The notes under the pieces were generated by a model. It was not told the DNA's origin, ran no database searches, and was given only the letters and a program-made list of their open reading frames with translations. A stretch of 64,000 nucleotides of DNA from Psilocybe azurescens (lineage: Eukaryota > Basidiomycota > Agaricomycetes > Agaricales > Agrocybaceae), in NCBI GenBank assembly GCA_023853785.1, contig JAJIRX010000752.1:1-64000 (forward strand), given 5' to 3'. Position numbers and translations under genes: made by a program. Below, piece after piece: positions 1 through 11,461 of this stretch. How positions within the stretch are numbered: the first letter of the stretch is position 1; the number at the start of each line of letters is the position of its first letter.

Positions 1-69
1 AAATAATATATAAATATTTTATTTGTACACTAATATACACTTTTCACTTATCAATCATCATTTCCATCT

Positions 70-2448
70 ACATTCCAGTGCCTAATGGGTTCTTCTTGTT
101 CATCATCATCATCATTTCTTCTTCTTCTTCCTCTCTTTTTTGTCAAGTTTTTCTTGTTGTTTTTTTTTTTCTTTTGTCTTTTTCTTTAATATGTTGGGTA
201 TGATAAAACAACATTGAATGCAGCCAGTTAAAGTTTCCAGATTTCATACGTTTAAGAATTGATTCAAAGCCACCAAGGAGTTTAATTGTTCACATGCTTG
301 TGTATTATAAGCACTTATAATATATTTGCCCGTTTATCAATGTCTACTATGACAAGATTTGGGGCTGAACCATTCAAGGGAGCAGGATTACAATATTTGC
401 AACATAAATAATCAGTTGTTCAATGGTTGATATAATGATAAGAATCCACCTTCTAAATCGACTGGTTTTTTCCATATTGCCCAACTTCCATTGCTAATAC
501 AAGTTCAAGAACTTTGCAAGCTTATCAATACCCAAATATAAGCTGGTCGATGTCTTCAGTTGGATACACTTTTTGATAACCAGTTTAAGATTTTGTTGGA
601 GATTCAGATTTGTCAAACTTTGTCCATGCAATTACAACACCAAGGTGCACACATTGTTCTACACAATAAAATCGACCAGAACTAAAGTAATGCAATCATG
701 GAACTTCAACATCATCATCATCATCATCATCATGTGGTCGCTGAACTCTTTCAACAGATGGTTGCCAAGGTGCATTTTCATTTTGTCTTTGTAGCATTCT
801 TTGAACATCTGCCAAACCTGCTTGGCTATGGTTTAACTTGTATTTTTCCATTCACGTTGATGAGTGGGTACAAGTTTCTGTATCTCTTACTTTTTCATTC
901 TGGCAGCCATATACTTGGCAGCCGAGCACCATAAGCATGTTGGTGGACTGCACAAATACTCCACCTCATTTGTCAAATCAGCAGTACAGTTTTCATAAGC
1001 ACAATGCTAAGCAAAAATTAATGTTATTCAACATATTAGAGCACTATAAAGTTCACTTACAGTAGGTCCCATAACAATACCATCTAAAACAACCATTTTA
1101 ATTGGTGCATAATTGAAGTATCATTTGGATTGGCTTCATTATTTCTATTTCTTATTGCTTGACGAGCTTCAGCTGTATCATTTGCTGATTGTATAGCATT
1201 TTCACCTGTTAAAACAGAAACCTGTTCATGTTCATCCATACCAACAACAGCTGCTGGGTCCTCATTTGCAAGAGGAACAGTATCAGCTACATGTTTGTAC
1301 TTTAGGTGCATTCTGAACATGAGTGTTGCATACCCACATTGAGTATTCCTTCATTTCCAACAGCTTTAAAGGCTGCAGTTGTAACATCTTCAATATCAAG
1401 GCCATCAGACAATTCTAGGTTTATATTTGATCCACTTGCAACTGTTCAAATTGATTCCTGAATGAATGCATGCCATACCAATCACCTTGTCATTGATATA
1501 TTGGAATTGAGGTCAGAAATACAATCATTATAAAACTGTGTATAAGCTGCTGCAGAAGCATGAAAATTGTACATTCCATTTAATACAGCCTTAGAAAAGC
1601 TGCAGTCCACCCATATTGATTGGCCAATTTTAAGAAAACATGCTGAATTTAAATAGCATCATTTCCACTCTTGATCATCTTTAAAGCATTCATGGTCTGC
1701 ATAGTAACTTATTTCACATTTTGGACACTTTCCAGCAAGTACAGGAGTCTCTTGATAGGTTGTATTGTCTTTTATCAATGTGACTAGAGGAACATCCATG
1801 GTTTACTTGTTTGAACTAAAGCTCACTTTTGACAATTGACATCCATACATACAGCAGTAATTGGGCAAATTATATGGATAGCTTTGATAGACTCATAAAA
1901 AATAGGCAATAGCTTTTGTTTAGACTTTCTTGTCTTTGAATATGGAGTAAACCCCAATAGCTTTGCAAACTCATCAAGCTTGTTGGATATTTCAAATACT
2001 TGCTGAATTTGTTGAGATGGACAATCTCTTTCTTTGAACAAAGTTTTGGTACTATCTTTGAATCTTTGTAGCACTGCTCTAGAAAAAGATTTCATCCATC
2101 CAGTTGTCATAACTCTTCTTTCATCTGAAAAAACAGGATTTTGCTGCTGAGCATGAATAGTAAGTAATTCTGGATTTTCAGTCAATGTAAACAGTAGAGT
2201 GAGTACTGTAGCAAGTGATATATTTGGACAAATGTTTGGCCAATAAATTCACTGAAAACATTGAAATTTATATCTGGAAATTGTGCAGATTGTGGAATAG
2301 CAACTGCACCAGAGATAAAAGTGCTCCACATTAAAATCCAGAAAATAAAGTGAAATTGGCCAAAATAATAAAGTGGCAAAATAAGCAACCAGATCAACAA
2401 TGAGGCACAGAATAGTCCAAGTTTATAAGTTTCATATACAAGATTCAT
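70..2448 (-). pseudogene. KDZ transposase, CxC5-CxC6-catalytic half, degraded
   Basis: Minus-strand frames align segment by segment with the intact gene at 14623-19186. The membrane-like leader and CxC5 region lie at 1823-2448 (LLGFTPYS here, VLGLTPYK in the intact copy; IICPITAVC against IICPLNMIC). A segment around 1084-1320 corresponds to the CKxY region after CxC5. Scattered pieces further down include NGSAPNLV, NTQACEQL (the motif carrying the catalytic glutamate) and a C-terminal FESILKRMKSGNFNW block, followed by an acidic tail. There are many stops and frame changes between 100 and 1800, so this copy is not functional. The order of pieces is fully colinear with the intact copy. Confidence 0.75.
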
Positions 2449-2544
2449 AGGTAAGAAGATTGAGTCATAACTAAAAGTACAAAGTTATTCAGAGTGGTCA
2501 GTTTGAGTACAAAAAAAATAAAAATAAACAAAATAACTACTTTG

Positions 2545-5500
2545 TTTTCTTGTGACTTTGCTTTGAGACAGCCTTTGCTTTTCCTTTGCCTTTTTCTGTG
2601 ATTCTTCCTCTACTACTAAATGACCTTCATTTTCCAACCACTTCTGAAGATCTGATAAATAATATTGAGCCTTTTTACACCCCAGACTTTAACATCATCT
2701 ACTTCATCATTGTCATTGTCAGAATTGTTATTGTTGCCATTGTCCTTTGTATCAATATTATGTTCTAGCCATTTGACCATCTCAGGATAGTTTGCAATCT
2801 TTTCAAAAGCAGTCTTGTAGCCTTTATGGAATGTTGACTTTCCAAAATAGAGGCTGACAACAGGGTGTGCTTGGCAGTGAGGTCTTTGGCCAAGTGCTAT
2901 TAGCAATTTTGCTTTCAAGAAGTTCAAGAGCTCTAAGATAGTCTATATACTTTGCATAGGCTATACAGAGACCAGGCTTTTTGATGCAAACCATCAAACC
3001 TGGTTCAACTTTCAAAAGCTCTGCATGTTGAGCATCTTCACTAGAGTTGTGTGAAGTTGAAGCAATAGGAGCAGACACACTAGACTGAGTATTATGGTGA
3101 GAACTAGTTGACACAGAACGATGACCAGACTTAAGAGCAGATAAAGACAGCAGAACAGGAGTCAGATAGAGGTCACTGTCTTCAAAGCTTGTCTTAATAT
3201 TGCAATAATGAGTCAGAACTATATCTATTATTATTAGCTTCAACTTATCACCAAAACATGGGTAACATGGTTATCATTGTCATCTTTCTGCCAAGTAAAG
3301 GCATCATCGAGTTCACTTAAAACCTTGTAACGGCCTTGAGCAGACCAATCTCCGTCATCCAAGAAAAAGTAATGGTACTTGGGAACTAAATAAATGTAAG
3401 AGGATTTTATTTGCAATCAGAGTTTCACTTACAACATGTAGGAGACAAATGCTTGGTGACCTTTTAACCAATGACGATACACCAGTAATTTTGTCAATTT
3501 TTGGCACAGTAACAACATTTGTAGCCTTGGTAGTATGTAACAATGTCAATATCAGCTGAGTTCTTGGTGGATATATAGAAGAAGATCTTGCCCCAACAAC
3601 TGGTATGTCAGGATGTGTATCCAATGCCTTGTGCACGTCCCTGCAAGATCCCATCTTTCTCACGTGAAGCCCTTTGTGTTAGAAATAGACAATAATGCAC
3701 AAATCAGTAGCTATACTGATGAGTAACAATAGAGTCAAATCTCAAATGCGCAACAATGACAAGTATGAGTGAAAATAGTAAATTGCTTCTGTAGACTCCA
3801 AATCTTGTTCTAGTGTCTTTGTTTCCTCAGACATAGTAGGAATACTGGTCTTTACATGGCTAAGTGTCTAAAAATGGCGAGGGCGTGACTATAGGTGTCC
3901 ACAATATTGGCGTCAAAACACCAAACCTATAACTACGTGACAAATTATATATCACCGGAACCGTCTCAACGAGGGGATTCCGGATCAGTGATCAGAATTT
4001 GAATAACTTTATTCTACAAAAAGTTATTAACAGAACAGTGTGCAAAAACACCGAAAAGAGCGAATTCTAACTAAGTGTCCATTTGTACAAGTCCAAATAT
4101 CAAGTGTAGAACATTAGAAACAAAGTGTTTAATCACAAAACTAACACTTTGGGCCTTGATTGGGGTGTCAGGACTGTTGCTTGCACTTTGCATAATAACA
4201 TCTAATTAAATTTAATTGTATGTAAATATAATATAACAATAACAATAAATAATAATTTAAAATACGATCATCATGAGATGAGGTCTTCCCTTGATGACCT
4301 CTAGAGGGTGTACGTGGGGCCTGAGTAAGAGTAGGAGACCCATGCTGGCCACAAAGATCATGAGAAACAGTGGGCTCCCTGTTTCCCTGATGTTGTGGGG
4401 CTGCAGTTGCATGAGGTGATAATAAGTTAGTCATGGTATCCTCAGACATACCTGATTTACCTATTTCCTTGTTTGGGGGGGGGGGGGAGCAGTTATGTTC
4501 ACTGCAGTGGTAGCAGCAGCAGCAGGGGCCTTGGCTTTTATACCAGCCTTGAGGTACTGGCACTGGCCTTGGTGCCATTGCTGGTGGTTGTGTTGGCGTT
4601 GGTATCCCTGTTGTCAGCCTTTGCATTATTGTTTTTGTCAGCTCTAGCTTGGTATGCCTTCACCATGCCCTTTGTGGTGGGTTTCTGCGGAGTTTTCCTT
4701 GTTGTCGCGAGGTGTTGTTGACGCTCTTGCTTGTGTTGCTGGCATCTTTGCTGTCCTCACCTTTGTTGCCTTTGTTGCCCTCTTGCTGTTATGGTCCTCG
4801 TCCCCAGTGTTGTCACCCTTGCCGCTGTTGTTCTCATCCTCGCCATCCTTGTCCGGGTTGGTTTGGTTGTTGTCGTCTTGGCCATTGTTGTTGGCTTTGT
4901 CTGCCATGCTGTCCACGTCTTCTTCTTGTTGTCAGCAACCAATGGTGGATGGAGAGGCACCCTCGGTAGCTGGGGCTGGAGTGGTAAGGCGAGGGGTGGT
5001 GCTACAGACACACGGTCTGCTTTGAGCTTTGTACAGTCCTGTAAATATAAACTTAGAAATAGAATATAAAAAGAAAAAAGAAAGAAAAAGAAAAAGAAAA
5101 AGAAAAAGAAAAAAAAGAAAAAAGAAAAAGAAAAAGAAAAAAAAAAAAGAAAAAAAGGGGGGGGAGGGGTATGTACTTTGACCACTTTGTGGGCATGCCT
5201 TGTGTGTTGGCAGTTGCGTCCTCAGCCACCTTTGTGGCACTGGTTTTCCTATACCTGGGGGCCTTCCCCCCCTTTTGTGCCCTTTCCCTCCCTGTGTTGC
5301 CTCCCTGTGGCTGCTTCTCCTCCTCCTCCTCTTCTCCTGGGTCCACCTGTTGTCGTTTGCGCTTATCTGGCTGCTGTGCAGTGGCTGTGGCATTTGATTC
5401 CTTCCACTTGTGTTGTTCTCCAGCTGTGGAAACAGGGGGACACACAGTGGTGCCCAGATCTTGTTGTTGAAGCAGTAGAGCGGGTACCGGTAGGCGTTAA

Positions 5501-5648
5501 GAGAGAGGAGAGGGTTGGTGTTGTTGACAGAGGTGGTGATGGTGGTTATGGACAGCGGCAGGGGGGCAGAGAGGTGGTGGTGGTGGAAGGAAAGGGTGCG
5601 ACATGGCATCCAAACGGCGTGCAAATGGTCTTGCTTGGCTTGTGCCAA
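2545..5648 (-). pseudogene. N-terminal half of the degraded KDZ transposase gene
   Basis: This corresponds to exons 1-6 of the gene at 14623-19186. The best-conserved block is minus 2616-2927, where LYFGKSTFHKGYKTAFEK and EMVKWLEH match LFIGKSQWSNMWRPTFKR and KMSKWLNG of the intact copy. Minus 3355-3663 (VVTVPKIDKITGVSSLVKRSP) matches the VPVTVNKNLGPV...LLNQSP block. The 5' exons (4644-5648) are low-complexity: a basic/proline stretch followed by an Asp/Asn-rich stretch at 4644-4916, with a TGA stop at 4932. A GT-AG intron with a very long C/T tract separates them. The C-terminal lysine-rich end near 2545 appears to splice into the catalytic half, as in the intact copy. Positions 3664-4167 show no recognisable exon. 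Confidence 0.6.
5039..5176 (-). other. Predicted intron with an extreme C8/T-rich tract
   Basis: On the minus strand a GTACATACCCC donor follows a lysine codon. About 100 bases of almost pure C then T follow, and the intron ends in TTTATATTTACAG. The same arrangement (Asp/Asn-rich ORF, then CCCCCCTTTTTT) recurs near 22490-22530 and 25565-25600 in other KDZ-type elements. Confidence 0.5.
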
Positions 5649-5705
5649 GAGAAGCTGAGTATGATTGGTATGTATAACACTAAATGCTACCGTATATAAA
5701 TGTCT

Positions 5706-5782
5706 ATGTGGCTCAAGTGGTTGATCACCTCAAATTCAGTGTACTCAGATGCTTGGATTCAATTCTTGATCATGTGCTTTTT
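5706..5782 (+). other. tRNA-like (pol III box A/box B) segment followed by T8
   Basis: The stretch has a box-A-like GTGGCTCAAGTGGTTGA and, about 38 bases on, a box-B-like GGATTCAATTCTTG, then TGTGC and a T8 run. It aligns along its length with 23450-23530, which sits at the equivalent place in another KDZ-type element, between the Asp/Asn ORF and the 5' subterminal repeats. It has no convincing cloverleaf, so it is not a functional tRNA. A tRNA-derived SINE head or an internal pol III promoter are both possible. Confidence 0.4.
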
Positions 5783-5887
5783 TTTCTACTATAAATAAAA
5801 TAATATAAAATCAAATAAAAATAATTTGATTGAATTCCAGTTGGATTCTGCATTATTCCGTGAGAATAGACCTATATTAGGCTACGT

Positions 5888-6168
5888 TTCATAGTATATA
5901 TGACTATTCCAGAGTGGATTCCAGCCAAATTGGCTGCTATATATGGTGTTCCAATTGGATTCCAGCTACATTGGCTGCTAAATGTTGGATTCCAATTGGA
6001 TTCCTACTGGATTACCTCAGTTCCATTGGACTGTAAATGGAACATTCCACTTGGAATGGGTAATTCAGTGGATTCCAGTTAGATTCTGATTGGAATCCAT
6101 TGGAATCTATCTACATTCCAGAATCAAGATGGATGCCATCTGGAATAGGTGGGGGACAGTAAAGACCT
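5888..6168. repeat. Subterminal decamer repeats of the left KDZ element
   Basis: Repeated, roughly self-complementary units of the type TTCCAATTGGATTCC and CCAGCCAAATTGGCTGC fill the last 280 bp before the terminus at 6168. The unit differs from the TCCAGTGGAC unit of the element at 12375-19664, but its position and periodicity are the same. Confidence 0.7.
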
Positions 6169-6176
6169 TGAAGGTT

Positions 6177-6789
6177 CACACCAATGATAGTGGAAATCCT
6201 AAGAGATTGAAGCTGGGGATCTATCTACAAAACATGCAGTACTTATACTACTCTAGAGATGACTGACTAAGTAAGATTCCATGATGAGTAATAAAAGAAC
6301 CATGATGAATAATAAAGAAAACAATAATAAGTAATGATGAGTAATAAGGATCATGATGAGTAATGAAAAGGAGTGATGATGGAAGCTTCTGGAATGATCA
6401 AGATACTGAGAAAGATAAAAGATATGATAAAAGATAATCATGGGATGAAAATAAAAGTAAATAAAAGAAACCCTGACAGAATGTGGGTATGCCTCTTCAC
6501 TATGTAAAACAACATATTGATTCAATACCATTTTTGGACCTCCCAGAGTGTCTCAACACCAAACATATCTGAAACCTGGAGTTCTCAGGCAGTCATGATT
6601 TCTATGGCATTCAAGTACACAAACACCGTTCTCTCTCTCCTCTCACTTAATCCACCACCACCCTAAAATGTATGCAGCTTCCATAGAATTCATTGGCCCT
6701 GTGTCACACAGATACATTGTGTGTGTTCTATGGCCCATGTCATTCACTACAATGTAGCTGCCCTATGTGGTGGGGGACAGTAAAGACCT
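6177..6789. mobile_element. End of a second KDZ-type element
   Basis: The stretch ends in GTGGTGGGGGACAGTAAAGACCT at 6789, nearly identical to the terminus at 6168. That suggests the left element (1-6168) inserted inside this one. The interior has AT-rich repeats of GATGAGTAATAA (6280-6370) and a CATACATTGTGTGTG-like subterminal region, but no gene. The other end is not visible. The next 8 bases (CAGGTGAT) are the candidate target duplication. Confidence 0.5.
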
Positions 6790-8335
6790 CAGGTGATTGT
6801 ATAAAGAGGAGGAAAAAAGGGATAGAAAATGAAAGCAAAGGACAGTTGAGTTGATTGAGACAAATGAATTACAAACAGTCAGTGATTGAACAATGAAGAA
6901 AAAGAGGGTTATGGGAAAGAAAGGAGGGAAAAAGAGCACATACATGCTGCCCTCACAACATATAATACATAGAAACAAAAATAAAACAACTCACCCTCAA
7001 ACACACCATGCCAATCGATCTTCGTTGCCAGGAACATGAGCAGCGTGAACAGCATGTACATGAGATTGTGAGCAGCACCATTTTCATCTTGGCTGGCTTC
7101 CTCCCTGACTTGTCTCCTTGTCTACTTTGTGTATCCCCTCACAGATCTGATGTGCAGCAGAGTTTTATCATGCTGAAAATATCTCCTCCTATCCCTCCTC
7201 TTTTTTCCCTTTTATCTCATTACTGTCACCCTCCTCACACCAAAAATACCCCCAAGCACAAGTGTCATCCACACTACACATTTCCCACACATTCCCTCCA
7301 CTCCATCCACAGGCTGCAATGTGCTGTTATGCTCCAGAGCATACTGCAAAAGGGTGTCAGTGCAATGATAAACAAGAGTAATGCTGCATAAAGTGGGTGG
7401 CGAGGAACACATGGATTGAGAACAGGAGCATGTAGAGGGGGTGGAAGATGTATGTGTGCATGGGCTGTAGAATGGTGAGGGAAGAGAGAAGCTTGGAGAG
7501 GGTGTAGTGCATGCAGGTGAGCACTGACACCATGGTCAAGGTCAGAGACTCCATTGAGATCTGGTTCAACTTCCTTCTCTTCATCATACTCACCACCACT
7601 CATCACACCATCCCTTGCACCCACACCCACCCCTCTCCTACCTGCTGTTACCCCAGTGCCAAAAGCAGTAGCACTGACAGCCCACACTGGAAGGTCCATC
7701 TGACTCTCATTTGGACTATTCAGGAATGAGTTAGAAAATGTTGTGTTGTGCCTGCCAGGAGGGAGCAGGGGTCTCCTGTTTCTGTTCCTATGCTGTTTTG
7801 GTCCTGATGCCCTGATGTGTGTTGTGTTTGGGGGCCTTTGCTATGTCCATGCAAAGAGATGCTCCAGTCAGTGATGCAGAAGCAGAACCAGGGACTCTGG
7901 AAGATACAGGGTGACAATGGTGCAGAGGATGACAGCAACTCTGAACACCTGCTACCTTTTTCTTCAGCACTAATGAATGTGAATGGACAAGTGTGGAACT
8001 CAACATGTGTGTCCACAGACCATGCTCGCTGTCCTCTCCCTCATCAGTAGAGTCCAAGAGAAACAGAGTGCGCACGCCTTCCTTTTTGCCATGGAAGTTG
8101 GTGTTGAGGTCAAGGACAGATATTGACACTGTGGTTGTGGGTGAGGATGATAGGGGGTGAGGATGATGTCGGCACACAAGAGGAGGCCCATGCCATAGCT
8201 GTACCTCTGTTGGATGGGGTTAGCAGGATGTATATGCACATTAAAATGATGGTGCAAACATGGACAGAATGGGAGGGGTAGGGAAAGGGGAAAGCAAAAT
8301 GAGAGGGACAGGAAATAGGTAGGATAGGGGTAGAT
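6790..8335. other. No confident gene; possible eroded minus-strand exons
   Basis: On the minus strand a hydrophobic stretch around 7010-7100 (LMYMLFTLLMFLATKIDW) ends at a good GTGAGT donor, and a similar stretch (YMLLFSIHVFLATHFMQ) occurs at about 7380-7440. These could be exons of a membrane protein with an internal duplication, or chance. Stops separate them and I recognise no family. Confidence 0.25.
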
Positions 8336-8758
8336 TGTTACAACTTCAAGCTTATATTCACGTGCGTGGATAAAGCCAACAGTCAAGTAGTCAAGAACAG
8401 CAAGTTCAAGCAGTATCAAGTAAGAGGAGATAAGATTCTCAAGAACTAGCTAAGGAACAATGGCAGTGTCTACTGGCTATTTAAGCATTTTGAGTATCTA
8501 CAATTATAGTACAATATGAATCCAAATATGAGTCAGAACATAGAGTGAGTCTGAACAGAGCCATCAATGTGAGTCAGAGTACGAGTCAAAATGAAGAGTG
8601 AGTCATAGCAGTATCGACAATATGAGTCAGAATAGAATGAGTCAAATATATGATCACATGATGAACAACATCATGTGATAAGAAGGCTTTTATGTATGAA
8701 AATGAAAAGAATAAAAAAGAAAAAGAAAAGAATGAAGAAAAATAAGGTGTTCATAACA
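8336..8758 (-). repeat. 3' LTR of the gypsy element
   Basis: This 423-bp segment starts TGTTA and ends TAACA on the plus strand, giving the short inverted termini expected of an LTR. It directly abuts the polypurine tract. The 5 bases outside (TAGAT, 8331-8335) are the candidate target duplication. No second copy of the LTR was seen in the window, so the boundary rests on termini and tract. Confidence 0.65.
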
Positions 8759-8773
8759 TTACCCCCTTCTAAG
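8759..8773 (-). other. Polypurine tract of the gypsy element
   Basis: On the minus strand AGAAGGGGGTAA lies directly before TGTTATGAACACC, the start of the 3' LTR. This is the standard plus-strand priming site layout and fixes the element's orientation. Confidence 0.65.
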
Positions 8774-9545
8774 GTTCAACTGTCCCAGTTGAATTGTCTT
8801 TAGTATCCATAGGGTTCTCCTGTGTTGTTTGCAATGCCAGCATCATATGTGGGGTCATCATAATCAAACTGATCACTTCTGCGAGGAGTGTTGTCATGCT
8901 TAAAAGAACAGTGTCTTGCCATATGTTCTGGTCCTTGGCAGTGGCAGTAGCAGCAGGTGAATTTGGGGCATTGTTGTTGCATATGTCCCAGCCTTCCACA
9001 CATGAAGCATGTAACGTCTGATTGGTGTTGATTCCTAGGACTTGACTGTTGGGAGTGAGTTGGGCAATGAGAAGGCATGCTGGTTTGATTGTTGATGTTA
9101 AAGATCAGGGTGGATCAGCATTAGCAAGTTGTTCTGTGGGGATGTCTGCAACTTTGGAGTTGGTCACATCCGGGATGATAAGAGGAGGGATGACGAATCA
9201 GGGTTTCTTTACCATGCAGTGTTTGCAGAACATGTGTTTGATGGCTCGTTCGAATCCTTTTTGTTGAAGGTGTTTGAGAGTGTTGCTGGCAGCCTTATGG
9301 TGGACTTGGACTCTTGCACATTTGACTGTGATGTCTGCTTTGATGATTTGTATCTTGCCAGCTAGATAGTTGAAGAATTCAAGTTCTTGTTCAATAAAGG
9401 GGGGGACAAAGGGCTTTGACATCATATCAATTTTTGGCTTTTTCAAGATTTTGAGAAGTTCATAGACAGAAAGAGTATTAAAAAGTTGAGACAATGTAGT
9501 AGTAGATTGGGGAACAGAGGAAGCACAGGCAGTGGAATGAGACAT
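8769..9545 (-). pseudogene. Gag-like ORF with two zinc knuckles, downstream of integrase
   Basis: The minus strand codes for about 115 residues beginning MSHSTACASS (9198-9545). After a frame change, a 92-residue stretch (8800-9078) has a CX2CX4HX4C knuckle (CFMCGRLGHMQQQC) and a second, imperfect one (CYCHCQGPEHMARHC). The C-terminal part is Asp/Asn/Arg-rich. It lies between the chromodomain and the polypurine tract, where a gypsy gag is not expected. It may be a translocated gag, an extra 3' ORF, or the gag of a second fused element. Nucleic-acid binding is the only function I would infer. Confidence 0.5.
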
Positions 9546-9894
9546 TGTTGAGTATCAATGTTTGTTGTCTAGAAGTGTAGCAACTTAACCTTTCTTATAG
9601 CCTTTGTTGCCAGTCCGGGTTTGAGTTTTTCCTTAAGCTGAGAAATCTGCAGTTGATATTCTAGATTCTGGTCATGTGCCATTGCTGCACATCTTGCCTT
9701 GAGTTCATCGAGTGCTTGTCTCTCTGCATCTTGGGAAATTATGAATGCTATCTCGAGCTCTTCAAGCATTCATTGTTAGTCTTCTTGGTTCTTTGGTATT
9801 TTTGTTGTGAGAAAGATTGGTTTGTGGGTGTGTTGGGGAAAAGAGTGGACTTGATGTGTTTGATTGAGAAAAAGAAGAGCATGTTGATTGATTA

Positions 9895-10364
9895 TCAAAG
9901 GAGTGAAGATGATGGTCTTTTTACAGCTTGTGATGTGTTCAGTAAGCTTATAAAATTTTGTCACCAGTTTCTTCAAATACCAAAGCTGGTTCCCACATTG
10001 CTTCAGTGATTGGATAGTCTTTCCATTTGACATAGTATTGGTATCCTCTAGTGTTCTTTTCCATTTAATATCTCTGGTGGTGGTTGGATAAAGTTGGGTC
10101 CATGTGTTTTAGTTTTATGATATGGATTAAGAAGGGTTGCATGGAATACATCGTGAATGAGCCAGCCTTTGGGGAGTTCCAGTTGATAAGTTAGGGGTCC
10201 TAAAACTTCTTTAATTTTGAAGGGTCCTTCTTGCTTTGGTGTCATCTTCTTGTGATAATTTGTCTGTAGATTTGTTGCTTCTAGCCAAACCTTTTGTCCT
10301 TAGATGAACAGTATGAAATTTGAATTCTTCCTTTCAGCCATCCTTATCTGGGCTAGTTCGTGAG
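9895..10364 (-). pseudogene. Gypsy integrase C-terminus with chromodomain
   Basis: MTPKQEGPFKIKEVLGPLTY and FHATLLNPYHKT are the hallmark end of basidiomycete chromoviral integrases. They are followed by a chromodomain-like QYYVKWKDYPITEAMWEP around 9950-10040, after a frame break near 10050. The upstream boundary at 10364 is the copia-like insertion site. There the reading continues with ELARIRMAERKNSNF, the natural continuation of the fragment at 20925-21070. A stop interrupts the sequence near 10300. Confidence 0.8.
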
Positions 10365-10590
10365 CATTGAAAAGACCTAAGCAAACAGATAAAAACCATG
10401 AGATTGAGAGGTAAATGTGTAGCATACAATAATGTAAATACTGTACTTATATACTGTAAATACAATTTATACTAACTAAATTTACTCTATAACAGAGAAT
10501 TCAGTTTATATAAAAATCTACATACCTGTGGCTGCATATTCAGTGCACGGGATCACGGGAATTGTGCTGTTTGATTCCCATATTCCAACA
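10365..10590 (-). repeat. 3' LTR of the copia-like element (LTR1)
   Basis: This 226-bp copy is nearly identical to LTR2. Differences are mostly transitions, such as ATAAAAACCATGAG here and GTAAAAACCGTGAG in LTR2. Confidence 0.85.
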
Positions 10591-10660
10591 CACCCTCGCA
10601 AACGGCAAAATGACCAGAAAATAAGGCAAAAATAAAAGAAATAAATTGCACCCTCAGAAA

Positions 10661-11461
10661 CTAAAAAGCTTCATCATCATCAGAGTCATCTTCCAAAGCA
10701 AGAGCAGCATGCCCTATAGATCCAGATTTGATGGGATGGGGGCTGGAAGAATTTGTGCAGTTGGACTGATAATGACATTTCTTACTGCATGAAAAACAAG
10801 TGATGTGGGCAATACCATGAGAGGGGGCACCAGTAACGGCCATAGCTTCATTCTGGGGGTCCTCAGAAGCTTGTGCTTGGCATGGGGGATATTGGTGTTG
10901 GCGTTGGTATTCATTCATGAGGCGGATGATAACATAGGTGAGCATATGTTCACTGTCTGGGGTGGCATCAAGCAAAATAAGAAAAAAGTCATATGAATGG
11001 GGAAGTCCTGAAGTAATGGCAAGAATAAGGTCGTCCTCAGTGACTTTCACACCTGCTTCCTCAAGAAGAAATGTGATATGGTGGACATGGGCAACATAGG
11101 CAGACATGACTTCACCATGATCAAGGCAGAGATGGTGAAAACGGCAACAGAGAGAAATAATGGTGGAGGCGACCACACGATGCATGAATATCTGAGAGTG
11201 TTTTCCAGATGACATAGAGGTCCAGGTTACGGCAGTGAGCAAGCTGGGAAGGGGTTACACAAAGAATAAGCTCTGCACAAGTCTCAGATTGCTTGTGTAT
11301 AAAATCCTTGACTTTCTTGGTCTGTTCAGTCCCCCAGGGTGTTCTGCAGTGCCATCCACATAATCCAATAAGCCCTTGCGAGTGAGTAAGGCTTCCATGT
11401 AAATCTTCCACTCAAAATAATTCCCATCAGTGAGTTTATCGAAGGTGGTTTCGGATGGCAT
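10661..11461 (-). pseudogene. Copia-type gag polyprotein
   Basis: The minus strand from 11461 starts MPSETTFDKLTDGNYFEWKI, the typical copia gag N-terminus (DUF4219-like). It runs through the UBN2/gag core (YVAHVHHITFLLEEAGVKV, ILAITSGLPHSYDFF) to a zinc knuckle CFSCSKKCHYQSNC and an acidic tail (DDSDDDEAF). One frame change near 11250 separates the first 69 residues from the remaining 193. The protein would coat the RNA in the virus-like particle. The stop sits about 70 bp before LTR1, so the internal region ends with gag. Confidence 0.75.

Larger units (their letters stand above)
1..6168 (-). mobile_element. KDZ (CxC5/CxC6) DNA transposon, minus-oriented, 3' end outside window
   Basis: The right edge ends in GGTGGGGGACAGTAAAGACCT, preceded by about 280 bp of subterminal repeats built on TCCAATTGGATTCC-like motifs. 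This matches the outer ends of the complete KDZ element at 12375-19664 (GAGGTCTTT and its partner). Inside, the minus strand carries a degraded relative of that element's transposase, reading from about 5648 to below 100. The transposase C-terminus almost reaches position 1, so the other terminus lies left of the window. If target duplications are 8 bp, as in the related elements here, the bases after the right end (TGAAGGTT, 6169-6176) should also precede the missing left end. The element seems to sit inside another element whose end is at 6789. Confidence 0.75.

Noticed and set aside
698..934. Frame with eight consecutive histidines
   Set aside because: Produced by a CAT/ATC simple repeat on the strand opposite the decayed transposase.
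3848..3900. Possible KDZ left end (GGTCTTTACATGG)
   Set aside because: The match stops after ten bases and lacks the CCCCCAC block.
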